From positions 9,169,363 through 9,233,362 of the forward strand of contig NC_064542.1 in assembly GCF_023856365.1 (NCBI RefSeq): a stretch of DNA of 64,000 bases, written 5' to 3'. Positions 34,301-42,312 of the stretch are shown here, one piece after another (within the stretch, counting starts at the first letter, position 1; each line of letters opens with the position of its first letter). Position numbers and translations under genes: made by a program. This DNA comes from Brienomyrus brachyistius (taxonomy: Eukaryota > Chordata > Actinopteri > Osteoglossiformes > Mormyridae). The notes under the pieces were generated by a model. The model did no database searches and was not told the origin of the DNA. It saw only the letters and a program-made list of their open reading frames with translations.

Positions 34301-37101
34301 AATGCTCAGTGAAATGTAAAGGTGCCCCTGTAAACTCTTTCCTCAGCTAAATCGGCTCCTAAGGCCCCAGCCCCTTCTACAGGCCCGTCCTGCCGCCCGC
34401 CCTGGGTTACAGACCCCAATTTCGCCAGCCGTTACCATCCAGATAAGACCAGTACGGTGCTGACCCAACATAGCAAGCCGGCCCAGCCAACGCCCATGCA
34501 GAACCGCAACTCCATCCTACAGGCCGCCCAGCAGGCTCCGTCTGACAGTGGGAGAACCCCACTGTGTGCTGCCTGCAACAAGATCATCAGGTGAGCCTTC
34601 ACCAGCCAGCAAAGGGGGCCACGGGGCTTCACCTCTGTTTTTCCTTCAACAATGAACACGTGACTATTGTACAGGGCACTGCAGACCAACAGCCTTGTTT
34701 CAAATCTCCTGAGATGATTTATCTAGTGATATTTAGGTGGTATTAGTAGATTCTGTAATGTAAGGATTGGCCTTGATGACTAAGGCAAATAAAACCTCAG
34801 GTAATTTCCATTTGGGAATTTGTTTCATATATAGGAATTGAGTAAAGGGAAATGATTCAGTTTTACCCCCCCCCCCCCCCCCCCCCCCCAGGGATGTGTG
34901 TGGCATTCTATCAAGGGAAAAAAACCTGCCAGTATATGGCAGCCTTTCAGTATGCTGGACGGATGCTTTAACATTAAGTGGTGCCAATACGCTTTAGTGA
35001 TGGATTAGCTGCTTTGATGTAGCATTTTCTTTTCCGCATCTTTGCTAATCCTTCGGTAACAACTGACCTTGGTGTTAATCTTTGTTTATTGTGTGTGTGT
35101 GTTTGTGTGTGTGTGGGGGGACTCAGGGGACGCTATCTCGTTGCCCTGGGGCGCTCCTGGCACCCAGAGGAGTTCACCTGCTCCCAGTGTAAGGTGATTC
35201 TGGAGGAGGGAGGCTTCTTTGAGGAGAGGGGCTCCATCTTCTGTACCAAGTGCTATGACAACCGTTATGCACCTAACTGTGCCAAGTGCAAGAAGATCAT
35301 CACTGGGGTGAGAAGCTTTATAATCACTCATTTCCATTGCTCTGGGTTTCAAAATCACTTGCAGGGGTATGTTTCTCAAAGGCTCCTATTGGCAGCTTAT
35401 ACAGTTGGAACCGTTCAGCTGGAACCCTTCAGTTTGGCACCTGTACTTTGTGAAACGTACCCCAAGATGGTAACTCTTTGAAATCTTGGAAAATAGTTTG
35501 AACAGAAATGCCTACCTGCCATTTTGAGTGCTTTGGCAAGTAACTCTACTAAAGAAATGGGGAATGAAAGATTGGCAAAATAAAGGCCCAGTTTTGTAGC
35601 CCAAACTTGTCATGTATCACCTACTGGCCGGCTGATGATACACAGGGCAGTGTTACTGTCCAGTATTGCTGAGGCTCTTTCCCTTTGATGTTGGACAACA
35701 AATTTCTATATGAAAATCTCTGATTTTCGACGGTGGGAAACTTCTCTCAGTCAACCAGCTGCAGACCAGTTGCCCTTTGTCTCACCTGGTTGGCGATCGC
35801 CCAGCAACATTGCTTTAGAAGTTAACCTGTGAGGTATCATCATCTGCACAGGCTTTGCATGCATCCATTCTACCCAACAATTTGATATCCTGAAACAAGT
35901 GGGCTGAGTTCGATTTGTTTCCTGTTCTCTGCAGGAGATCATGCACGCCCTGAAGATGACCTACCATGTTCAGTGTTTTATGTGTGCTGCCTGCAAAACC
36001 CCCATTAGGAACCAGGCCTTTTACATGGAGGAGGGAGAGCCTTACTGTGAAAGAGGTGAAAGATCCGTGAACAATCATGCACTCCCAAAAAAAAATCATT
36101 CATAATGTCATTGTAGGTTTTCCCCCCTAATTTTGAATATTTTTCTTTATGTTTTTCCAATTGCTTCAGATAAACAGAGTGCTAGATTTTTGTGCTTCAG
36201 TGGGTTTTACTTCCCCCCCCTTCTCTCCAGGATGTATTGGTCTTTTAGTAAGAGCACACAGAGTCTGTGACTGATTTTTATTATAAGTAATGATTCCATT
36301 TTGATGAAAATGCTGCAGCGTCAGCACCTTTAAAAGGCATTTTATTCAGAATTGCGCCCTAAATCACTCGCCTTAAGTGCACCAGCGAAGACCTGTCACT
36401 TCCAAGCTCCAGTACTGAAAGCCCGTGCTACCCATTTAATCTTTGCTGTTTGTATTAGGTGTGATTTCTGTTCCCACGGTCCATACCTCATCCGTCTGGC
36501 CCGCGTTGTTCCTCCATTTTTTTTTTTTTTTTTTTTTACTATTAATCGTTATGTCCTTTTCAGAACCTATCCCACATTCGACATTCCTTTCCATTTTAAT
36601 GAGGGTGTCCTTCTTTCTGCAGACTACGAGAAGATGTTTGGTACTAAGTGCCATGGCTGTGACTTCAAGATTGATACTGGTGACCGGTTCCTAGAAGCAC
36701 TTGGCTACAGCTGGCATGACACTTGCTTTGTCTGCGCTGTAAGTCATTTTGATTCATAGAGGCCCTGTCTCCCTGTCTGGAGCCGCCTGGCCCATACAAA
36801 CGGTCAAAAATATTACCACTGACTTTTGCCCTTGGACATACTCTGCTCTGAGAAGCATGTCTAAAAAACGAAATGAAATCGAATGACCCAAGCTGACCGC
36901 AATCGTACCATTTTCTGCAGCTTGCCTTTTGTCGTTTATTGTGTAGTTTTTCACTTTTCCAGCTCATCCTCCCATCTATTTATTTATTTATTTATTTGTT
37001 TGTTTGTTTTGCAGATTTGCCAGATGAACTTGGAAGGGAAGACGTTTTACTCCAAGAAAGACAAGCCCCTATGTAAAGGTCATGCATTCTCTCCCGTGTG
37101 A
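3676..37101 (+). CDS. pdlim7: PDZ and LIM domain protein 7 (Enigma), 12 coding exons
   Basis: Cytoskeletal adaptor: in the Enigma family the PDZ domain binds actin-associated partners such as tropomyosin and alpha-actinin, and the LIM domains bind kinases and signalling proteins. Coding exons are 3676-3771, 16219-16370, 24182-24209, 25316-25509, 29231-29391, 29739-29775, 33969-34036, 34347-34590, 35127-35307, 35935-36055, 36623-36738 and 37015-37101. They sum to 1485 nt, giving 494 aa plus stop, with every intron GT-AG and all phases compatible. Domains: PDZ about residues 1-84 with PWGF at 13-16; ZM/DUF4749 motif about 176-210; LIM1 from C319, LIM2 from C378, LIM3 from C437. I prefer PDLIM7 to PDLIM5 because of the MQDPD..LKKS segment, the [11 protein letters not shown] segment, and LIM2/LIM3 text ([25 protein letters not shown]) as I remember it for mammalian PDLIM7 (457 aa). 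The ZM block is somewhat PDLIM5-like. Start chosen because the PDZ family begins exactly here, 3 nt after a good acceptor. Confidence 0.95.
5291..5402. repeat. Decayed MITE-like segment carrying three AP-1 motifs
   Basis: TGAGTCA at 5291-5297 and 5310-5316 and TGACTCA at 5333-5339, with AGATAA between them. The segment then runs into gcgattaatcac and a ...caaagccc end, wording typical of hAT-family MITE ends in fish. The transposon assignment is weak; the motifs are plain. Confidence 0.3.
5405..5428. repeat. (GT)12 microsatellite
   Basis: Uninterrupted GT dinucleotides in the first large pdlim7 intron. Confidence 0.95.
5725..5850 (+). repeat. V-SINE 3' fragment (DANA/mermaid type)
   Basis: Contains the family 3' text (tcccatccagggt, ctccagcatccccgtgaccc) and ends in gatggatggatg. 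The tRNA head is missing, so it is a 5'-truncated or eroded copy. Confidence 0.6.
7608..7800. mobile_element. hAT-type MITE, 193 bp
   Basis: Terminal inverted repeats: the left end starts CAGGGGTGTCAAACTCCAGT, the right end reads back as cacgggtgtcaaactccagt, and both run on to ggcc for about 30 bp. It is flanked by near-identical 8-bp sequences ttgtaagg (7600-7607) and ctgtaagg (7801-7808), the hAT target-duplication length. There is no transposase, so it is non-autonomous. Confidence 0.85.
7840..7985 (-). repeat. Eroded V-SINE core, reverse orientation
   Basis: Reads as cggactgtgggaagaaaccc ... atgcaaactccacat, the reverse of the family core (gtttgcatgttctcc ... cccacagtcc), with many substitutions. 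No ends identifiable. Confidence 0.5.
9850..9864. repeat. G15 homopolymer
   Basis: Uninterrupted G run followed by CGG in a pdlim7 intron. Confidence 0.9.
11918..11959. repeat. (GT)21 microsatellite
   Basis: Uninterrupted GT dinucleotides in the first large pdlim7 intron. Confidence 0.95.
13819..13992. mobile_element. hAT-like MITE, degenerate
   Basis: The left end caggattctccaaatccggt and right-end complement taggatcc-type text are inverted copies, both continuing to a ggccagagtcc/ggattctggcc block and a mirrored gattt-ccc segment. I could not find matching target duplications, so the ends are approximate. Confidence 0.6.
16219..16370 (+). CDS. pdlim7: pdlim7 coding exon 2 (PDZ second half)
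   Basis: Acceptor ...acccacag, donor AG|gtgaga; ends in phase 2. It encodes [16 protein letters not shown], then [11 protein letters not shown], the standard PDZ helix region of Enigma proteins, completing the domain at about residue 84. Confidence 0.97.
16646..16804. mobile_element. Foldback MITE with about 60-bp arms
   Basis: The left arm (16646-16700) and right arm (16744-16804) are inverted copies: TGTACTA at the outer end, actggcttatcggggtaa in the middle, and gttgaatttaaggta at the inner end. They are separated by a loop of about 43 bp. No coding capacity. Family not named. Confidence 0.75.
17078..17241. mobile_element. hAT-type palindromic MITE, 164 bp
   Basis: Ends CAGTGTTGGG and CCCAACACTG. 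The arms stay complementary for about 65 bp, including the shared block ttgtttctaccaacc. Flanks aaaattac (17070-17077) and aaaatgac (17242-17249) form an 8-bp target duplication with one mismatch. Non-autonomous. Confidence 0.8.
19366..19383. repeat. G18 homopolymer
   Basis: Uninterrupted G run inside a pdlim7 intron. Confidence 0.9.
24182..24209 (+). CDS. pdlim7: pdlim7 coding exon 3 (28-nt microexon)
   Basis: Acceptor ttctcttgcag, donor AAG|gtaaga. Its 28 nt join the phase-2 end of exon 2 and restore phase 0, adding SFASGTEQK between the PDZ domain and the linker. Mammalian PDLIM7 has a short linker at the same place (AQPVQSKPQK). Too short for any ORF caller, but required by phase. Confidence 0.85.
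24210..25315 (+). other. pdlim7: pdlim7 intron 24210-25315
   Basis: No repeat or exon recognised in this 1.1-kb intron. Confidence 0.6.
25316..25509 (+). CDS. pdlim7: pdlim7 coding exon 4 (linker)
   Basis: Acceptor ttactcag, donor GG|gtaggt (the next in-frame codon would be a stop, so the donor is forced). It encodes the proline/serine-rich linker with [19 protein letters not shown], close to the mammalian PRYTFAPSVSLNKTARPFG, then a less conserved stretch to LQPHNG. Phase 2 at its end. Confidence 0.95.
27597..27632 (+). CDS. pdlim7: Candidate 36-nt cassette exon of pdlim7
   Basis: Preceded by a strong pyrimidine tract ending ctgtttctcag (27596) and followed by AA|gtaggg. Length is 36 nt, so it leaves the phase unchanged (2 in, 2 out), and it would insert about twelve residues ([12 protein letters not shown]) between exons 4 and 5. 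Against it: the donor is only moderate, and I recall no mammalian counterpart. Possibly fish-specific, or merely a decoy site. Confidence 0.3.
28230..28307. repeat. (GT)39 microsatellite
   Basis: Long uninterrupted GT run, reading as UG repeats in pdlim7 pre-mRNA, about 0.6 kb after the candidate cassette exon. Confidence 0.95.
29231..29391 (+). CDS. pdlim7: pdlim7 coding exon 5 (ZM/DUF4749 motif)
   Basis: Encodes [11 protein letters not shown], then [17 protein letters not shown], the ZM-type motif of Enigma and ALP proteins (alpha-actinin/Z-line targeting in the family). The acceptor could be cctag at 29230 or ccag at 29236; both keep phase and differ by two residues. Donor A|gtaagt. The preceding tract is C-rich rather than T-rich. 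Confidence 0.93.
29739..29775 (+). CDS. pdlim7: pdlim7 coding exon 6 (37-nt exon)
   Basis: Acceptor ctcatcag, donor AG|gtaaag. With the preceding A it encodes [12 protein letters not shown], nearly identical to the mammalian MQDPDEEHLKKS. This is the branch point between long and short isoforms: the AG phase-2 end can join 30098 or 33969. Confidence 0.96.
30098..30194 (+). CDS. pdlim7: Alternative terminal exon of pdlim7 (short, LIM-less isoform)
   Basis: Acceptor ttggttag; phase fits exon 6 (AG+G = Arg). It encodes [20 protein letters not shown], then [11 protein letters not shown] and a stop, closely matching the terminal exon of the mammalian short PDLIM7/LMP isoform (EKYVLELQSPRYTRLRDWHH...). 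The resulting protein is 254 aa: PDZ plus ZM motif, no LIM domains. The 3' UTR end is unknown; the first clear AATAAA is at 31413-31418. Confidence 0.9.
31413..31418 (+). promoter_or_regulatory. pdlim7: Possible poly(A) signal for short pdlim7 isoform
   Basis: First AATAAA seen after the short-isoform stop, 1.2 kb downstream. A closer non-canonical signal is equally possible. Confidence 0.25.
33018..33150 (+). repeat. V-SINE 3' fragment
   Basis: Family text in order: gcgatgggatggcaccccg, then aggataggctttggaccccc, then gacaagcaggtacagaaaat and a short gatgatggatg tail. 5'-truncated. Confidence 0.65.
33969..34036 (+). CDS. pdlim7: pdlim7 coding exon 7 (linker)
   Basis: Acceptor tttctacag, donor G|gtaaga. 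Encodes [20 protein letters not shown], then SLG, a variable Pro/Ser/Glu linker as in mammalian PDLIM7. Phase 2 in, phase 1 out. Confidence 0.88.
34037..34346 (+). other. pdlim7: pdlim7 intron 34037-34346
   Basis: Short intron with no recognised feature. A long open frame reads through it, but it has no family similarity. Confidence 0.7.
34347..34590 (+). CDS. pdlim7: pdlim7 coding exon 8 (linker into LIM1)
   Basis: Acceptor tttcctcag, donor AG|gtgagc. Encodes [18 protein letters not shown], then [18 protein letters not shown], a segment specific to PDLIM7 among Enigma proteins, and ends with the first LIM1 zinc pair C319/C322 (CAAC). Ends in phase 2. Confidence 0.96.
34591..35126 (+). other. 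pdlim7: pdlim7 intron with C25 run and GT-rich acceptor
   Basis: A C25 homopolymer lies at 34866-34890. The last 40 nt before exon 9 are GT repeats and G6 rather than a pyrimidine tract, ending ggactcag. No exon recognised. Confidence 0.85.
34866..34890. repeat. C25 homopolymer
   Basis: Uninterrupted C run in the intron before the LIM1 exon; reads as poly-C in the transcript. Confidence 0.95.
35127..35307 (+). CDS. pdlim7: pdlim7 coding exon 9 (LIM1, start of LIM2)
   Basis: Donor GGG|gtgaga, phase 0. Contains the remaining LIM1 ligands (H339, E342, C345, C348, C366, C369-YD) and the first LIM2 pair C378/C381. The text [16 protein letters not shown] matches Enigma LIM1, where Glu stands in the usual fourth-ligand position, as in mammalian orthologues. 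Confidence 0.97.
35308..35934 (+). other. pdlim7: pdlim7 intron 35308-35934
   Basis: No repeat or exon recognised. Confidence 0.6.
35935..36055 (+). CDS. pdlim7: pdlim7 coding exon 10 (LIM2)
   Basis: Acceptor ttctctgcag, donor G|gtgaaa. LIM2 ligands H398, C401, C404, C407, C425 and D428 (the last shared with exon 11). [15 protein letters not shown] is nearly identical to mammalian PDLIM7. Confidence 0.97.
36056..36622 (+). other. pdlim7: pdlim7 intron 36056-36622
   Basis: Contains a T21 run near 36517-36537. Nothing else recognised. Confidence 0.6.
36623..36738 (+). CDS. pdlim7: pdlim7 coding exon 11 (LIM3)
   Basis: Acceptor ctttctgcag, donor GCT|gtaagt. LIM3 ligands C437, C440, H459, C462 and C465 in [14 protein letters not shown] and [10 protein letters not shown]. 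Confidence 0.97.
37015..37101 (+). CDS. pdlim7: pdlim7 terminal coding exon 12
   Basis: Acceptor tttgttttgcag. Completes LIM3 with C468, C486 and H489 and ends HAFSPV plus TGA (37099-37101), like the mammalian ...SHAFSHV. Confidence 0.97.
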   Translation: MCQMNLEGKTFYSKKDKPLCKGHAFSPV

Positions 37102-39105
37102 GACTGTGCATACGAAGTAGTCATAGGGAACAATAGGAATTAACAGGTTGCTGTCCTGTTCATCCACCCAGTATATCATTGCTTCTAAGCACCTCACTCC
37201 CACCTTTTTTTTTGACACATGCCACCAGTATTTGTGGAGCAAAGACAGGAACTATCCCACTTATTGCCAGTTTTCCTTTACTAACCAACGTTATTGTCGT
37301 AATCTCTTGTACTTTCTAACTTAAGACTTTGACAATCAGGAGTGTAACAGTAATTGTTGGCATGGATACTCCATCCACTTGGCAACATGCCCAATTTGGA
37401 ATGTATGAAGTCTTCACAAGCCTTCACAGTGCTTGTCGGTAGTTGGCAGGCATGTAGTCAAATTCACACTATGATTTCCTGCAATGAGCAAAGCATTCAT
37501 TCCAATTCAAACTGATACTTATTGTTTTTTTGTTATTTTACTGTGTGACATCTGTACTTGCACAGTGTGTTTTCAAAAGTAGTTTGTTGTGGCGTTTTCA
37601 TTTAGGAATGTTTGCATGACAGCTGTCACCCTTTCTCTCTCGAGCTTTCTAGTGTAGCTGAAATAGACTTTCTGCACTTTTCCAGAAATACCATTGCACT
37701 GTATATAGAATCACATTTTGGATGCCTAAAGTGTTTTAATTATTATCACACGTTTTTTATGCATTGCTAACACTATTTTGTGTGCCAAACACCTTTACCA
37801 ATGTAGTTTTGGTAAATCCAAAGATCATCCAAAGATACTAGGAAACCAAGCACATTAGCATTGTATGTTTTACATCGAACCAATGCACGAATGTGAACTC
37901 ATCTTAGATGCTGAATATTTAACAAGTATCATGCTAACCAGGGGGACAAGTGAAAATTGGGTAAGCACTGGTGTATGTGAAATGGATTTCAAGGGTCCCT
38001 TGATTCCTTAAGTTAATGAAGAACTTGATATCTTGAGATGATGGCTGTGTTTTAATGTCACATTAGATTTCCTAGAAAGCACTACCATATTTGTAATGTT
38101 CGTGATCGGTTATCTGTAGCCCACCCAGATTATGTGTATTTTGTAATAGCTACTGCTAAATACATTTGTTTTTGCTTAACAAATTAAACGTTTTGGCTTA
38201 AATTTGATATAGTTGCTGTACAGCAGCTGCTCCTCACCCATGATGCAGAAATGCAGCTCGGCTTATGAACTTGCCTACGCCTCTATCTGTGCCTTATGCC
38301 AGCCGTCTTGCGTCTTTCCTGGGGTGCTAGTCTACCATTATACGCAGGGGAGTGATTCCATCTCGTGCCATCAAATGAGGAGATAACTCTGAATGTTCAG
38401 CATGTCTCCTCGGTGATATAAGCCTCACACCGCGGTTCTACTGACAGTCCTCAGACACTGACTTGCAGTAAAATGTATCGAGCAGTGGTCCGCTGTGCCC
38501 AGATTAATCTGGGATTATTTTTAAATGTACTTTTAAGTGACTAAAAATACGAATGAGCGGTAACCTTAACAGCCATTTTGCTGATGGATTTCCACACCCC
38601 CCCCCCCCCTGCATGCTTTATGAAATGTAACTTGACAAATTGCAGTGTCTTTTTTCAAGAAATAATGGCGATGGTCTTGCTCAGAGAATTTGATGGATGA
38701 TTTTGTTTTGGTGTCATAAAGCCAGAATATTTAAAAATAAGTAAATAAGAATCAGGATCTACAGACACTACATATTTGCTGAGATGTAACACATGTACCT
38801 ATGTGCTTTGTTTCATGTCACTCCAAACTTTTTATTTTTACCTGAAATGTGCATCCATTGTCTCTCACAGCCGTTAAGCCCCTTGTCCCTTCTGTCATAG
38901 ATTTGGTCTTGTTTACTTTATGTATGTATCTGTCCAGTAATAAGTGCCTTTTGTATACTTTACTATTATATAGCTAGATACGGAACTACTGTATTCATGT
39001 GTTGCTGGTTTAAAATGTCTTAGCAAAGGAATATCGGAATCATTTGTTATAGAGGAGATCATTTGTCATATCATTTGGGAAATAAACTAATTTGCAGTTC
39101 TGAAC
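37102..39105 (+). other. pdlim7: pdlim7 3' untranslated region (probable extent)
   Basis: No coding frame and no transposon recognised for 2 kb after the stop. Candidate poly(A) signals: ATTAAA at 38184-38189 and AATAAA at 39081-39086, the latter followed by a gggtttgtatttt GU-rich stretch. Extent inferred. Confidence 0.5.
39081..39086 (+). promoter_or_regulatory. pdlim7: Probable distal poly(A) signal of pdlim7
   Basis: AATAAA with a downstream GT-rich element, just before repeat-rich intergenic DNA begins. Confidence 0.5.
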
Positions 39106-39339
39106 AATGGGTTTGTATTTTCTAGAGCTCTCAGGATTAGGCAAAGCAAGGTGAATGTCTAGCACAATTCAGATGCAAGGCATTTCAAAGCGCTTTACAA
39201 AAAATGTTTTAGCGCAAATTATTGATGTCGCGGTGCTTGTGATCTGACAGTTGCGTGGGCATGAAATGCCATGTCAGTATTAACGTCACACATCGTGCGA
39301 GCCTGACGTGGTGGGTGTCACTGTTGGTACACACCACTG

Positions 39340-39369
39340 CTTTGTGTGTGTGTGGAGCTCGGAGGTTCA

Positions 39370-39405
<36 letters not shown>

Positions 39406-39546
39406 AGCTCGGAGGTTCACCCTCTGTGTGTGTGTGGAGCTCGGAGGTTCACCCTCTGTGTGTGTGTGTGTGTGGAGCTCGGAGGTTCACCCTCTGTGTG
39501 TGTGTGTGTGTGGAGCTCGGAGGTTCACCCTCTGTGTGTGTGTGTG
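39340..39546. repeat. Minisatellite: five copies of a ggagctcggaggttcacc block
   Basis: The 18-bp block starts at about 39354, 39404, 39436, 39474 and 39512, separated by (GT)n of variable length and cctct. The block resembles the V-SINE core ggagtttgcatgttctcc, and SINE sequence follows immediately, so the array probably grew inside a SINE. Confidence 0.85.
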
Positions 39547-39547
39547 G

Positions 39548-39675
39548 CATTTCCCCGGATTCTCAAGTTTCCTTCCACTGTCCAAAAACATGCAACTTAA
39601 GTGAACTGGAGTGGTAAACTAAACTAGCAGTAGGTGTGACTGAGTGTGCACCCTGCAGTGGCTGATGGGTTCCTA
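39548..39675 (+). repeat. V-SINE core/3' fragment next to the minisatellite
   Basis: Family text: ttccttccactgtccaaaaa, catgcaa, aagtgaactggagt, gtgtgactgagtgtgc, accctgcagtggctgatggg. Continuous with the minisatellite on its left. Confidence 0.65.
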
Positions 39676-39689
39676 CCTCGCAAAAATTG

Positions 39690-39763
39690 TATTATATTAT
39701 AACGATTACTTGATGAATTGTAAAATTAATCGGTATATATATGACTGACATTGACAGCCCTAG
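39690..39763. repeat. hAT-type MITE terminal fragment
   Basis: Text such as aacgattacttgatgaattg leading to tgacagccctag, the typical right end of fish hAT MITEs with a CTAGGGCTGTCA terminus. The left end is lost. Confidence 0.4.
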
Positions 39764-41949
39764 TATTTTCACTGTAGCTGGGTTAAAACCACACTGCAAG
39801 ATATTTGCAAGTGATTGCAACCTTTAAAGAAGTGCATCTATCCTGACAAATATGCCAGTAGGATGTTCCCTTTGTTATCGTCTACTGTGAGAAATTGAAC
39901 CCGTTGTGTTTTGATATAAGAATTGATGCCATTGTAGCTGAGTGATAATTACTCAATGAACCTTTTTTACCTGGGTATTTTAAAGGGATGAATCAAGGCT
40001 AAACTCTAGTTCTGATTGACCTATTTAGTTAAAATTATATTCATACATTTCTTCATTTGAGAAGCTCAAGCTGTTTTCCCATGTCTCCTCTTTTGTCAAG
40101 TGCGTCTGATTTAAGCAAATAATTATCGAACATCGTAAAGAAATTACACAGTGCATGTAGTTATGGTTGGTAGGAACACATTTAGCTTTTAATTACTGCC
40201 ATAATTATATTCCCTGGTCAGTGTCTCCCCCAGCGGCTCTCACTCATTTTAGTGTGTTAGCGTTATACATGTAGCATCTTAGTGGTGAATACCTGCCTTC
40301 CATGTATTCTTATCAGTGATGACATTTTTGCAAGGGAGATATTTCAGATGTGATGTGTCTTTCAAAAACTAAAACTGAAGATTTTAAAGTGTATTCTTGT
40401 GCGATGTCTTTTGTTTACTTAAAGCTTACCATAGAAATTATTAATGTGTAGTTGAGTTTTGAGTTTTCCGATTTTAATTCCAATTTCCTGTTTCCTATCC
40501 CTTCTATTCGGTTCTCATCTTTCTGTTCACCTTCTTCATTATTATGGCTTTCTGCCCTAAATGTGTTGTGACCGAATTGGGGACTTCTTGCAGGATTGCC
40601 CCTGTACCCTTCATGCTTGGATCGGGGTTTTAAAGTCACTTTGCAGGTAAACCAGGTGAGTGACTTGCTGTTGAGCTATATGTTGAACTTGTCATGGACT
40701 AAATATTGCCTAGGGAGAGTATGGCTCCTGTGGGTGTTGTGTGACCTGGGCTGTCCTGATGTAGTGACGGCTGGCATCGGGGAAAGGGTCCGGGTTGGGC
40801 TTGGATCCCAGGAAGGTTTTTCCTACCCCATCAGATCCTAGACTGAAAATGGCATTAAATGAGCTGTAACGGGAAACTAAAAAGCAGGAAAATTAGGAAG
40901 TCAGGGTCGTTCAGAATTTGAACAGTCGATATACCACTGGACGCATTTAAAAATTGCATTGTGGTGCATTTATGTATTTAAGTAGAAGTGGTTACTTTTT
41001 CTAATGCTACCACCTGTGCAGACAATTTCCTCCCCTGCACCACCTTGAGGTATATGAAGTTGTAAGGGTGGTCCTAGGCAAATTGAAAATGTCCCTGAAC
41101 GGGTGACGGTCTTACCTAAAACAAGTGCTCCTGTTGCCATGAGCTAACTCGTCTGTTTGCCATTCGTCCTGGGCTGCAGTGCAAAAACACCCACAAAGCT
41201 TTGGGGAAGGACGTGCAGATCGTTTTCCCTCTTCACTAAATGATGTTGCTGGTGTACCTGCTAATCCACCCACTTGCATTCCTTTTGTGTTTCCTGTTCA
41301 TCTCTTTGGACGTGTGTATCTCCAGTAATTCTGAGGACAAACAATCTGTGGAAATCTGAGAGACGTGGCTCACCAGTTGTTTATATACAGTTGGTTTCTT
41401 CTTATTGCAGTGTAAGGAATGACTCACTTCTCTTCAGCTTCTTACTTTGTCCTACACTACAGCAGTTCACTAGCTGCCACAGAGACAAAAACCTTTAAAT
41501 TACTAACCTTTTTGACATTTCAGTTTCTCGTAGTTGAGCTGCATGCTAAACTTATTCTGGATAAGGTATTGCCTGAGGAGAACACGGCTCCTGCAGGTGT
41601 TCCATTCTTCTGTGACTCACACTATGGGAGTGACGTACTCCTGCAGATTACAGAGCGAGGAATAGTGCAGGTTCCTTTGTGTCATGTGTTTTTGCAAACC
41701 GATCCCTTTCCCAGATTTGTGAATGAAAGGCATGAGGAGAGGTGACGAGAATTTCTGGAGAGGATCTCATTTTCATAGACAAGCCAAGGAACATATCGCA
41801 GGAGACATTATAAAATGAGTTGTTCAAGTAACAACCATACTTACCTACTAACAGCCGGCTTCTTTAGTTAGGTTCAGTTACCTAAAATTAAATTTCTCCA
41901 GTCTTTCAAAATACAAGGAAGACTTTGTAACATACATGAACAACATTAT

Positions 41950-42300
41950 TGAAAATGAACATAAGAACATAAGAAATGTACAAACGAGAGGAGGCCATTC
42001 AGCTCATCAAGCTCGTTTGGGGAGAACTTAACTAATAGCTCAGAGTTGTTAAAATCGTATCTAAATCTAATTCAAAGGAACCCAAGGTTTTAGCTTGCGC
42101 TAACAGGTAACAAGACTATTCCATACTATAACTACACGCTGTATCATGAAGTGCTTTCTCAAACTCTTTTTAAAATGTTCTCCCGCTAATTTCCACTTAT
42201 GGCTATGAGTTCTAGTATTTAAACTAATATTGAAGTAGCCATTTGGCTGAACAGCATCCATTGGTATATTACTTGTCATGGAATAGCATAACCCCAAGAA
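41950..42300. repeat. Unnamed interspersed repeat (acataagaa ... gagaggaggccattc)
   Basis: I recognise cataagaacataagaaatgt, acaaacgagaggaggccatt and catcaagctcgtttgggga as a dispersed repeat seen in several fish genomes, but I cannot assign its class. Right end uncertain. Confidence 0.5.
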
Positions 42301-42312
42301 TTCTGGAAGAAA

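Noticed and set aside
3676..37101. Assignment to PDLIM5 (ENH)
   Set aside because: The ZM block is PDLIM5-like, but the MQDPD exon, the [11 protein letters not shown] segment, the LIM2/LIM3 text and the RLRDWHH short isoform all point to PDLIM7.
39255..39617. Open frames of 84-120 codons with repeated Cys-Val and ELGGSP units
   Set aside because: Translation of the minisatellite in three frames; no protein family and fully explained by the tandem repeat.
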